From Schizophyllum amplum (taxonomy: Eukaryota; Basidiomycota; Agaricomycetes; Agaricales; Schizophyllaceae), in NCBI GenBank assembly GCA_007026445.1, contig VDMD01000009.1, forward strand, positions 62,001-126,000: DNA of 64,000 nt, read 5' to 3'. A program made the position numbers and the translations under genes. Under the pieces are notes generated by a model, which had not been told where the DNA came from, did not search any database, and was given only the letters and a program-made list of their open reading frames with translations. Shown piece by piece: positions 34,613-44,961 of this stretch (within the stretch, counting starts at the first letter, position 1; every line of letters starts with the position of its first letter).

Positions 34613-35647
34613 TCACTTCTCCCCTTCCTTCACCCTCATCGTCCACATCCCTTCTTCCCCCTTCCCCCTCTCTAGGCCCGCAAACCACACCCGCGTCGTC
34701 AGCAAGTCAACGCGCCGCAGCCCGCGCGCCTTCTCCTCTGCCGGGCGCGAGCTCACGCGACAGCGCTCCGCGAATGCGTGCCGCACGCCCCGCTGGTCCG
34801 CGTATGTCTTGTACTCCTCCTCCCCAATCTGTGCGCGCAGAGCGGCGTACAGTCCGTCAAGAAGGTCGCCGACGGACACGTAGCGCGTGGCACCCGCAGA
34901 GGTTTTCGTGAAGCGGGCGTCGCGCGTCGACCCCTCGATCCTGAACGCCCATGGCAGTCGGGAACAGGCGATTGTGAGCGACGCAGCAGGAGGGCTTGTG
35001 GCTGGCTCTGTGAGGACGTGTGCGGGGAGGTGGTGCCGGCTGACGTCCGTGGCATGTCGTGGGCGACGGCGGAGGTCGAAGTGGAGGGCAACTGAAGAAT
35101 GCTTATCAGGCTGCGACGCACGCGCGAGCAGAGAATGGACGCGGGCGGAGCCTTGGTATGACGAAGCCGAGTGCCGTCGCGGACGTGTAGTGGGCGGCTG
35201 ACCGGAGAGCGGTGGATGGGAGCGAGACGGGGAGGAGTGCATGGCGGATGAGGACGGCGAGTCCGTCAAGGACGACGATCGGGAATGGGAGATGGATGAG
35301 CGTGTGCCGTGAGAGGTCGCCGATCCCTGTGGGGAATGCGTCCCGTGCGACGTCGCCGAATGTGATCCGTGGGGAGAGTGAGTCCCGTGAGGTAGGGATA
35401 GGTGAGATCCGTGGGATGCGGGGGAGTGAGCACCATGGGAAGACGCCGCGAGCGACGGGGCACGGTGCGATCCATCCCATGATAGATGTGATCGGTGCTT
35501 TGACGGCACTTGTAGATAAATCTGCGGCGCTGGCGAGGGTGGGGGCGGAGGCAGCGAGTTGGCTCGCTTGCGACGGGAAGCCGGGTCCTTTGGGTCGTAA
35601 TACTCATTTCTGTGCTCGTCGAAGCGGACGTGCAGTCTGCCGGGCAT
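34613..35647 (-). CDS. DUF6699 domain protein with Ser/His-rich linker
   Basis: Single exon, 344 residues, start MPGRLHVRFDEHRNEYYDP chosen because the paralogue at 37544 begins the same way (MPGKHVRIDERQNEYFSP). Residues 60-180 are a low-complexity run with repeated SHGTHSPHGSHS units. The C-terminal domain has LPWAFRIEGS, VSVGDLLDGLYAALRAQIG, a Tyr-containing helix, and GLRRVDLLTTRVWFAGLE, the pattern of DUF6699, a family widespread in Agaricomycetes with no known function. It points away from the paralogue on the + strand, 1.9 kb distant. Confidence 0.85.
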   Translation of the reverse strand: MPGRLHVRFDEHRNEYYDPKDPASRRKRANSLPPPPPSPAPQIYLQVPSKHRSHLSWDGSHRAPSLAASSHGAHSPASHGSHLSLPHGTHSPHGSHSATSHGTHSPQGSATSHGTRSSISHSRSSSLTDSPSSSAMHSSPSRSHPPLSGQPPTTRPRRHSASSYQGSARVHSLLARASQPDKHSSVALHFDLRRRPRHATDVSRHHLPAHVLTEPATSPPAASLTIACSRLPWAFRIEGSTRDARFTKTSAGATRYVSVGDLLDGLYAALRAQIGEEEYKTYADQRGVRHAFAERCRVSSRPAEEKARGLRRVDLLTTRVWFAGLERGKGEEGMWTMRVKEGEK

Positions 35648-37543
35648 GCGTGTGCGATCGGGGTATGGTGAAAGGGAAGCCTCGCGGGAAGCGAAGTCGG
35701 AAATCTGGCGGAGGGGGTGGACCTCGACGTGCAGGTAAGGGGACGCGATGTAGGTGTCGCGTACAGTTCTGAGCTTTCTTGAAGAGCACGTCCGTGGGTG
35801 GGGGATGGGAGGCAGAGATATGCGGTACCCCTGCCCCACGACGCACGCGTTTTTGTATCTGCGCACGCTCGCCCCGCCGGCTAAAGCATATCACAAAGGG
35901 GCGGTGTTTTGGCGTGTGCGGACTCCGAGGTACGCGATCCGAGAAATCTTCAACGAACACATGTCGACGTCATATTATTTTTTGGTTTTGTTCTTTTCCC
36001 AATCGGGTGATACCATTGGTCCTCGCGCCGGCAGTGTTTCGCGTGGTCTCGACCGTCTGGTCATCGCTCATCGACGCGTCTCCGCCTTGTCTTCTGCAGC
36101 AGGTCCTGGTCCTGCGAAGCAGCTTACCAGGCTCGACAGTGCGTGGAGGGTCCATGACAATTAGCAAGGCCGTAGGTGAAGTGAAAAATTGGAAGCGAGA
36201 GCTGGAGGGTCTGCCTCTCCCGGTACTGTAGCATGAGGTGATGGCGCGGGCTGTACACGAGGCAGCGATGTTTTGGATCAGCAGGGCGTGCAATGTATTG
36301 TTGCTCCTGAATTGCTCCGTTGGTGTCATTGCCTTTGACGCGGTCATTCGTCTCTGCCGATCTGCATTTATGCGTAAGACATAGACTCCACCTCGACATC
36401 GGGAAGCGGTCGTAGCAACGAGGCGCGAGCACGGAAACATCGATAAGGTGGTCCAAGGTGGCAGGCTGTGATGGATCGTTGGATAAGTTGATCTTTAAAG
36501 AGTTGAGAGCGAGGAAGGTTCACACGAGGACGAGGAGAGAAGGGCATCAACAATACTTCCGCTGGCGGCCGTTGTGAGCATACATGTCCGGGATGGCTGT
36601 GAGTCCGTCGAGGAGGGAAGGGAAAGAGAGTGGCGATGCGCGATATGCCGTCAGTCGAGCCGGCACGGAGAATGCCGATCAGCCTGACCGACGCCATCGG
36701 GATGAACAGCCTCAGGCTCAATTTCTGCTGCCATCATCCATGCCATCGTCGTATTTCAACAAACGTGCTCTCCAGCTGTTTTTATCTTTCACGAAATTCA
36801 CTTGCAGTGCCAGTCTGGTGGTGGTGGACCGTGGTGGTGGTGATTCTACCCGGTGTTTGTAATTCCTTCAGTTTCCACATAGGTATCTTCCTGCAAACCA
36901 CCTTATTCTTGATGGCTCTCTTCGTCATGTAGTTCACTGCAATGCAATGCATGCACACGCTGAGCAGCTCGTGCCCCAAGCAACGTTTTCAGGCCATGCC
37001 GCCTCTTCGAGCGGTCTTATCCTTGCACTGCAATTGCACGCACACTTCGTCATACCTTTGCTCGCCATTCTGTTCAACTCACGAGGACTCATCCGCCATC
37101 GCCGCCGTGCTCACTAGGACATGGCAATCATCTGCTGTAGCTGCCAGGCTGCCACCATTCCCATCGAACGTGCGGTGTTTTTACTTCAGTGAGTCTGCCT
37201 ACAGCTATCAGTATCACCCTTAACCCACGGTTCTGTAGCTGGGCGCCCACCTGGTCCATAGAGATTGGGACGTCGGGCGCTTCGCGCAGGCAATGCGCTT
37301 CCTCAAGCGTCGATGCGGATTGCTTCACGTGCATGTCAAGTCAAGCCACGTAGGCGTATTTGGCTGTGCAGCAAATACCGCGCACGTCGCCGCACGCGGC
37401 CGCACGGTCCCGACGAAACGTACAGCCTGCGCGGGGCGGGACTACAAAAGGCGGGGGCGTGTAGTGGTGAGCGGCACCCAACGTTCTCCAGCCGCATTTG
37501 CAGTCAGCGATTACTCCAGCTTTGCCCTCCATAACCGCCCACC
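35648..37543. other. Shared upstream region of the two DUF6699 genes
   Basis: 1.9 kb between divergent paralogues. No gene recognised in either strand; open frames are all under 160 codons without domain content. It must hold both promoters. Confidence 0.5.
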
Positions 37544-38158
37544 ATGCCCGGCAAACACGTCCGTATTGACGAACGCCAGAACGAGTACTTCTCGCCTCGG
37601 CCTGAAATTGTCGCAATTCCATCCCGTCACCACTCTAGCACCTCCTCGGGTTCGTCGTCCCACCATGGGTCGTCGCACCACTCGTCTTTGCGCCCCGTTG
37701 GCATCCACCGCCTGCTGTCAGCCGCCTCGCCCGCGCTCATTCAGGTTGACCTCCGACAATCTGCCCACCACTACATCCCCACCATTTCATCCACCTTCTT
37801 GGCGCGACCCGCCACCGAGCCGCCGTTGCCGCGCCTGACCCTCGTATCCTCTCACCTCCCTTGGCGCGTCCACGTCGACGCGTCCAACGGCCGCGCGGTC
37901 ACCGTCCAGGACGTCCTCGCCGCGCTCAGCCACACGCTGCGCGCCCCGGTCACGGAGGCCGAGTTCCACACACTCCTCGGGCACTCGGATCGGCGCCGCG
38001 CAGCGGCAGCGTACACCGAGCGCTACCGGCGCGCGGGCACGCCAGAGGAGAAGCGCGCAGGCCTGCGCAGGGTGGACTTCCTGATGTCGCGCTACCACTT
38101 CGCAGGACTGGAGGCCGTGCGCGGGCATGGGGATGTGTGGGCGCTGTGCGTTCGGTAA
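37544..38158 (+). CDS. DUF6699 domain protein, shorter paralogue
   Basis: Single exon, 204 residues, starting MPGKHVRIDERQNEYFSP. A short Ser/His linker (SSTSSGSSSHHGSSHHSS) replaces the long one of its partner. The domain reads LPWRVHVDAS, VTVQDVLAALSHTLRAPV, then EKRAGLRRVDFLMSRYHFAGLE. Function is unknown. The two genes are inverted copies of one ancestor that differ chiefly in the length of the Ser/His-rich linker. Confidence 0.85.
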   Translation: MPGKHVRIDERQNEYFSPRPEIVAIPSRHHSSTSSGSSSHHGSSHHSSLRPVGIHRLLSAASPALIQVDLRQSAHHYIPTISSTFLARPATEPPLPRLTLVSSHLPWRVHVDASNGRAVTVQDVLAALSHTLRAPVTEAEFHTLLGHSDRRRAAAAYTERYRRAGTPEEKRAGLRRVDFLMSRYHFAGLEAVRGHGDVWALCVR

Positions 38159-39163
38159 TCGGGGGCGGGAGCACCCCGCGCATCCATCGCCAGAGAGCAC
38201 CTAAGGACGACGCAAATCCCATGCTCGTCATCATCACGAGATTCAGTCCCAGTGACAATCGCCATATATTGCGCCATAAAGCCACTCCCCGACTCCCGGG
38301 CTATTCGGATTGGAGAAAGTGAGCGGCTTCGTAGCAGCTCCGACTCGTACGTCAGGTCTCCCGCCTCACAGGTGCAGCACGCTCATAACACTGACAATGG
38401 CTCACTATCTCCTTTCTGCCTTTCGTCCCCGAATTGCTAAACGACACGTCAACCTCGCAGTACCTCCCAAGGCATTTCGCTCCACGTATCAAGCGCCTAC
38501 AAGCTTGTCTCACAGCTGATTGTGACGCTCGGCAACAGCACATCATCTTCCAGCATTACTCCCTTGCCGTTCTAACCCTACGAGATGCAAGAATGTGCCT
38601 CCATGACTTACGATTTGCCCACTTACTAGAGTTACTACGATACCTACTATAATGCCCCCACCACGACTTGTAATTTACTTTATGACAATAACACCATCTC
38701 TTCAGAGGATGCCAATCCATAGCCAATCGAAGTACAAGCGAGCCAGTGGCGATAGCCTGAGCAAAAGGCGGTTGAGCTTGCATCATTCCGAAGTTCAACA
38801 TGAGTCACGTGGCTCGGTGCCGATCACTTCGCGCCACGCGGATACGTGATCCGAGATGCCCACTGGACAGTGATTTTGTCGATGTCACCTTGCAAGCTTG
38901 ACCAGAACGTCCACCTTGGGAATATCGGTCTTCAGGCTTTCAGAATCTCACAGTCGCACAATCTATGATGCTTCTGGCTAAATACGCTACAACGTCGGTC
39001 TTTTGCTGCCTGTCGAACCCCAGAATGTCGTCGCCGGGTCTTCGCAAAACGCCAGCTCGGAAAAGGCCTCTGCCGTCTCACTCATTCTGAAGCATGGTAT
39101 GCTGCTGCAGGCTATTACCTCTTGCTTTGAGTATAATTGACCCAATCGTAGAAACATGCAACC

Positions 39164-39780
39164 ATGAGCAACATCAAACGACACGCAGCGCCGCCCTTCC
39201 TCAAGCCGCTCTTCGCTGCTGCTTATGAACCTATCCGCGACAAATCCAGTGCGGTTGGCGCCGCGCTTCTATGCATGGATATGAGCCCATACATCGTACA
39301 GTCTGTCAACCAACCGTCCGTGTGGCCTTCGACGAACATATTGGCGCTTCGAGGAACCGTGCTCTCAAGAGACATACTCTTCCAAGGCAAAACGTGGTGA
39401 TGTTCTCTCTGACTCAGCCGCATATATATGGTGCTTGATCGCCAGTCGCGCAGCTCGGCGTGTTCAAAGGACGAGGATCTTGGCGAAGACAGGTTCATGG
39501 ATCACCGCCAATGACGATAAGGAACGTGGTGACCGAAGGCTAGCGCTCGGGGTCATGGTACGTACACTCACCTCGCTAACGACTGAACTTGACTCATTCG
39601 ATTGCAGGGACCCTCCGCGCGGCCAATCTCCCCCCGGGTCCGGGCATGCCGTCTTCATCGCCTAGGAAGTCAATATCCAACTTTCCGACCTTCTCGGTGA
39701 CCTCGTCCGACGCGAAAACATGCTGCATATCCTCCGCCCCCCACCGACAGTCGTCCTTCCAGCTCGTACGTCTATGTATA
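39164..39780 (+). pseudogene. Possible decayed multi-exon gene, unrecognised
   Basis: Starts MSNIKRHAAPPFLKPLFAAAYEPIR, followed by a possible intron and RAARRVQRTRILAK. After the next splice site one frame reaches a stop, and another carries LSDLLGDLVRRENMLHI past an internal stop. The mixture of coding-like stretches and stops suggests decay; a missed exon structure is the alternative. Confidence 0.3.
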
Positions 39781-39846
39781 TTGTCTCTGGAATGGAAGTT
39801 ACCTACTGACCTAGCTGTTGGATAGGATATTTCGCCTATAGCCCTC

Positions 39847-39996
39847 CGTCACGAAGCCTGGACGTCGTCACGAAGCCTCGGTGTCGTCGCGAAGCCTCAG
39901 AGTGTCGTCGCGAAGCCTCAGAGCGTCGTCGCGAAGCCTCATCGTCGTCGCGAAGCCTCGACGTCGTCGCGAAGCCTCGGCGCCGTCACGAATCCT
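39847..39996 (+). repeat. 18-21-base minisatellite
   Basis: Eight copies of CGTCGTCGCGAAGCCTCRG-like units with variable spacers of 18 to 21 bases. Confidence 0.9.
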
Positions 39997-41913
39997 GCAA
40001 AGTCGCAAGGTTAGTACTTGTGGCGGTCAAGAGGATGCAGCAAATTATCAGTTCTTCCTATCATGCGGTCTCATCGCCGGGAAAGGCTCAGACGATGTCG
40101 GTTGTGCGTTGAATCGTCATGCAAGTCGAGGAGAACGTGGATCTCCAAACTCACCGCGATGCGCCAACAAGCTGCCCGCATGGAGTCGTCAACGGTAAGA
40201 TAGCCTGAGAGGCGGGAGATTCGGATCGACTGATGATTTTCTACAGACGCTGAGCACTCGCTTTTAACCAACCTCCGCGACTGACGGTGAGAAAAAGACT
40301 CGGTACCGTCTTGTCCTTCGGTCCCGCTGCTCAGTATGACTGAGTCACGAGGAGAAGGCACAAGACGTTAGTTGACCGGTATTCCTCCTTGGCATCTAGT
40401 ATGTCGTGAATGCCCGACCGCCGCAGCAATACGGGATTTTATCAGGTTGTCTAGCCGGACCACCAGAAGCGAAAATTCGTGTGCGTCCTCCAAGTTCAAT
40501 TCTTGGGATCCAAATCCGACTTAGGGCAAAACTGACTTCAAGACAGAGAACAATAGCATCCTCCGTCCTGAGAAACGAGTGGCGAGGCTGCGCGATTTCG
40601 CATTTATTTTCCGCAAGCCGTTCACATTTCGCAGCCCTTCATTAAGGACAACTGCCCCGGTTTCAATCTGCTTCAAGAAAGTATCGCACCAGCTACAGCC
40701 TCGACTTAGAACGTCGGACCGTCTGGTGCTGCCGACTCCGTCGTCTACTCGCACTGACTCATGCCGCTGTCAAAACTGGTGACGGAGCCTGGCCGCGGCT
40801 GGCTTGAAGAATTGCATTCTCGACGCGGCCAAGAACGTCAGTGCTTCATCCCGCCTGCCTGCTCACCACGTGCTCTTTAACGACCCCACACATACTACGA
40901 AGGGAAAATCCTGTTCGTCCGCCGCCAGTATTGGGATCGTCTCTTAGGGCCATGGACAAGAGCGCGTGCGTCAAAGGAGCAATAAGGTAAGGAGGGTTGT
41001 CGACTACAGCAGGCTAGCGTTGTGGCGGATAGAACATCGACGGGACTCGCAACCTTGACTTGAGCTCGGGAGGCTTCGCCTGCCTTGAGGTTAGGGTTCA
41101 ACGTCGCATCCTTCAATGACTTATATTGTCCGTCGCCTGCCGTCATAAAACCCCGCGTATCAATCTCCCCGTCGCAGAATCGTACCGAGTCCCTCGTCAA
41201 GTAGCGCACCGCCCGCTTGGACTCAATCTCAGACTCCTCGTTCGAGTACTCCTCGTCACATCCCTCCCGCTTATTGAACTGTTAGGGGACGACAGCGCAG
41301 CACTGCAGCCTCACAGCGCAGGCTGAGTACAAAGTTCCCGCTACCATTTATGGTAGTGGGTTTTGGGGTGGAAGCAAAAACGACCCTTCGCGCCGTCGGA
41401 CGATTCACATCACGTGTTGCTCACCTGACTGTCTGCCACGTCAGAGTTTCGACTCTCGGCAGTCACATTTTCTGAGCACCACTTTGCGTGTTCTTGCTTT
41501 TTGCCTAGAAGCTTTGAATCGTGCCCGGACCTCCAGGGGCAAGATATATCAATGTAATGCATGCTCAAGGCTCAGCGCTCAGCTCTGACGACTCGCTTCT
41601 GACCTCTTTGTAAGCACTGACTCAAGCTCTGCAGCTGCAAATGTCAAGTTGCCCCTTCGAGCTTCAAGGCCAAAAAGCTGGGTAGGATAAACGAAAGTAG
41701 CACAGCTCAGGTTGGTAGCGGGCCTTGCCGGTAACGACCGGCCTTGCCGAGTTATGAACAATCGCCTGATGGCATTGGAGGTGAGGGACGCACAAGTAAC
41801 GTGATGGGCAACACGTAATGGTCCGGCCCGAATGACGGTTGGCGGGTGTTTGGTCCCATCACTGCCTCAACGGCGACGGCCAGACATCTTGTTCCCACCG
41901 ACGACGTCCAGCG

Positions 41914-42645
41914 ATGCAGTTGTACCCGCTCTCCGTCTCCCTCCTGCTCGCCGCAAATGCCTGGGCGCAGAGCACCTCGTCTGCGGAGTCGTCGACCTCA
42001 GCATCGAGGTCGGCGACGAGCTCAGGCTCAGGCTCGGGGTCACTGAGTGCGAGCTCGACGCTTTCAGCCAGCGCCTCGTCCTTCCCGACGCTGACCCCCT
42101 ATTCGGACTGTGGTGCGTGAATATGTCAATGAAATGTGCTCGAACTGACGCGAGCAGTGAACAATTGCTTGTTGGGCTCGATTGGTGATGCCGGCTGCGC
42201 GAGCGTGGTGGACGTGAACTGCTTCTGCACCAGGTGCGTCCTGCGCCCTACCCCCTTTTGTACCACTCTGACACTTTTGTACAGCTCCTCATCCTTCACT
42301 GGCGAATACCTGGATTGCCTCACCAGCAACTGCTCTGCGGACGAGCTTGACGACGCAGAGGGGCTTGCGGAGGAGTTTTGCGCGCTCGCCAGCCCAAGCA
42401 CGAGTCTCTCCTTCTCCAGCGTCACCATGTCCACGACCTCTTCGAGCGCGCCAACACACTCAAGCGGCGGCTCTTCGCACTCAAGCACAAGCAGCAGTAC
42501 GAGCACCTCGGCGTCCAGCTCTGCGTCGGACGAGCCGAGTAATGCGGCCGTCGCACGCGGCGCGCTGATGGGCTCGTCGGCATTGATGGCGCTCTGCTGC
42601 AGCGGGCTTGGCGTACTGCTTGGCGGAGTGTACACATTGCTATAG
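41914..42645 (+). CDS. Secreted CFEM-domain protein, probably GPI-anchored
   Basis: Three exons, 41914-42112, 42158-42233 and 42285-42645, with introns of 45 and 51 bases, giving 211 residues. A signal peptide (MQLYPLSVSLLLAANAWAQS) and a Ser-rich segment precede a CFEM-like domain with eight Cys: YSDC, NNC, AGC, VNC, FC, LDC, SNC and EFC. A second Ser/Thr-rich stalk follows, then a hydrophobic C-terminus (GSSALMALCCSGLGVLLGGV) that fits a GPI signal. CFEM proteins sit in the fungal wall or membrane; roles include heme capture, adhesion and host interaction. The Ser-rich segment before the CFEM domain is unusual, since the domain normally follows the signal peptide directly. Confidence 0.85.
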
Positions 42646-44961
42646 ATGACGAGACGTGCATTGCTGGGGATGCCAGCACCACTAACGGTGTGTGTTCTCT
42701 CGTCTTCCCCGTTTCCGTTGTACTGAAGCCGGCTCAGGGCTATGAGTCCGTCCCTTATACCATGCTACCCACATACACATCACGTTCACCATACTCGCAC
42801 GCATTGTCTACCACGCATCATCCACCATCCTTGCACTGTACATAGCGCCAACACCCCTGGCCTGTTACTATGCTCAGACCAGTCGCTGCCGACCCGCCTA
42901 CTTACTTATTCTATCTCACCTCCCGGCCTCCATCCGCCCATGCGTAACGGTACTATACCTTGCACGGTGTTGGACCCTGTAATATATAACTTGCACCTGT
43001 ATAGCTCAAGGGGTGATAACAGTGTCTGCGAAGTCACAGGATTCCCTCTCCCTCCCCCAGTACTCAGGTAGGTGAGCACGCGGAGTTCTCAGCCGGCGTA
43101 GGGTTACGTTGGTGGTCCATTTGACGACGAGAAGACAATGGACCAGTGACCAGGGGAAGACTTGTCGGACTTATACTTCATGACCACCACGTGACATGTG
43201 CGTGCACTGATGTCATGCTATGTTCGACTGCCAACCTCAAGTGCAATCAGCAATGATCATTGACTTGATTTAGGAAGTTTTGATTCCTTCGCACTGTGTA
43301 CTTATGGAGGATGTTGATTTTAAGTCAGTCCTATCCTATTAAGGTACTCCTCATACATATTCGACCAACCCCACGTTGTGTGACAGTCACATTCCGGATT
43401 TGGGCATACCTGCCTCGGGCATGCCTCGGTCGACATCGGCGGGCTCATAACTTAGGTTGTAGTAAACTTATGGAAAATCTGCTACCACAGTCCTCTGGGG
43501 AAATGTCCCAAGAGTAGATCCCCCCATTTTTATGATAAGGTGCGCTCATCTGAGGAACTAGTTCCAACAATATGATTGGCTGAAGCATGCGGCCAGTCCC
43601 CTTTGGACTGCAGGCCAGCACGGTGACCTGGCACTTGTAAAAGCACATATATATGTACTTAAGTCATGGATAACGACCTTAGTCCATCCAAATTGAGGGC
43701 CACTTAGTGTTCTCCCGCCCAAGTCTCTTTGGGAAGTGATGCTATTATCCGGCAAGATAGTAACCATACTGAGTCGGTTTCTGTCAGTTCTGTGACAAAT
43801 CTTCATTAGCTTTGACGATTTATCAGTCCATAGATGAGCTCCAATTGACGAAGTGTCGCTCAGGCCGTCGACAACAGCATGGAACGGGAGGTGGCCGCGA
43901 AATTCATTGAAAATGGAACTAGATATTTGGGTGGTCTCGGATTTCTTATAAAGGGCAACGGCCACAACGAGGGCTATGATATCTCAAACCCTGTGCGGCC
44001 AGAATTCTCATTTCTGAACGCATAAATAAGTAAACGATTTTATTCTGCTTTTCTCCCATAATTTCACCATATCGGGCGTGTCACGCTTGCGCACGTGGGG
44101 TTGGTCGAATATGTATGAGGAGTACCTTAGTTTTTTTGCCACGACCACCTGCGCCGTGCGGGCCTAGCGCGCGCCACCTTCCTACTTCCCCTCACCGTCG
44201 TTCCGCTTCTCAATTTCGGCTCAGTCTCTCCCGACCTTATGTCATTGAGGTACTGATTCTCACACCCTTATGTCTAACTCCGCCGACAAGGCTTCAGCAT
44301 CTCGTTGCATTCCGCCTAACTACTTGAATAAGTCGCGTACATCATCTCTCACCTTCTGCTGGCCGTACTTACGCATTACCCACTGTCTTCGTTATCCTTA
44401 CTCAACAAAGGTACGCACGACCCTGCAGATCAGGTTGTTGTTCACGAACGACAAGGGCGGATACGCCTGCCTTTGTTCGGGTACATTGCAGTCCTAATCA
44501 CACCACGTACCTACCTTGGTGTCCTTTCGTTCTTTCAGACACCTACCCATCTTCCGCTGTCCAAAACTCCATCGGCTTCAGAGTGTGCCCGCAGAAAATA
44601 TTCATAGCAAATACGCAGATGATCATCGTTACATATACGAACGGCGAGCACTGCATACGATAAGTCATGTATAGCGCTGTATAATACGAGTCTCAAGAAG
44701 CAGATGCACGACGACCACGAAGCGGCCCTTGCACCGCATACGGATTACGGACTAGCATGCCAGTGGACAGGTAAGTACGGGCAGACGGACAGATAAGTAG
44801 TCGCGGCGTGAAGGTTGCGCGATTTTGGGTTTGTGGCCAGTCCAAGAAGAGGGGGCCGTTTATTATACCAAAGATGGTGTATCTCGTCTCGTCCAGAACG
44901 GCACACGAGGACCGTCCAATGCGACGTACAGGGTCCCTTCCGGGGGCGACGCGCGACGGCC
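42646..44961. other. Intergenic stretch carrying a 786-base MITE
   Basis: Apart from the element at 43342-44127 no gene is recognised between the CFEM gene and the 3' end of the RRM gene. Confidence 0.55.
43342..44127. mobile_element. Tc1/mariner-type non-autonomous element with TA duplication
   Basis: Perfect terminal inverted repeats of about 35 bases begin AGGTACTCCTCATACATATT at 43342, with the reverse complement ending at 44127. TA flanks both ends (43340-43341, 44128-44129). Total length is 786 bases. A 135-codon minus-strand frame inside (43965-43558) shows no transposase motif. Confidence 0.85.

Larger units (their letters stand above)
38159..41913. other. Gene-poor region with decayed fragments
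   Basis: No intact gene. 39164-39400 followed by open segments near 39430-39560 and 39620-39770 has believable splice sites (GTGATG...GCCAG, GTACGT...TGCAG) but the frame breaks after the second junction; it may be a dead gene. A minus-strand frame at 41209-40895, open upstream to about 41280, reads like coding sequence (CDGEIDTRGFMTAGDGQYKS) but matches nothing I recognise. A minisatellite lies at 39847-39996. Confidence 0.45.
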
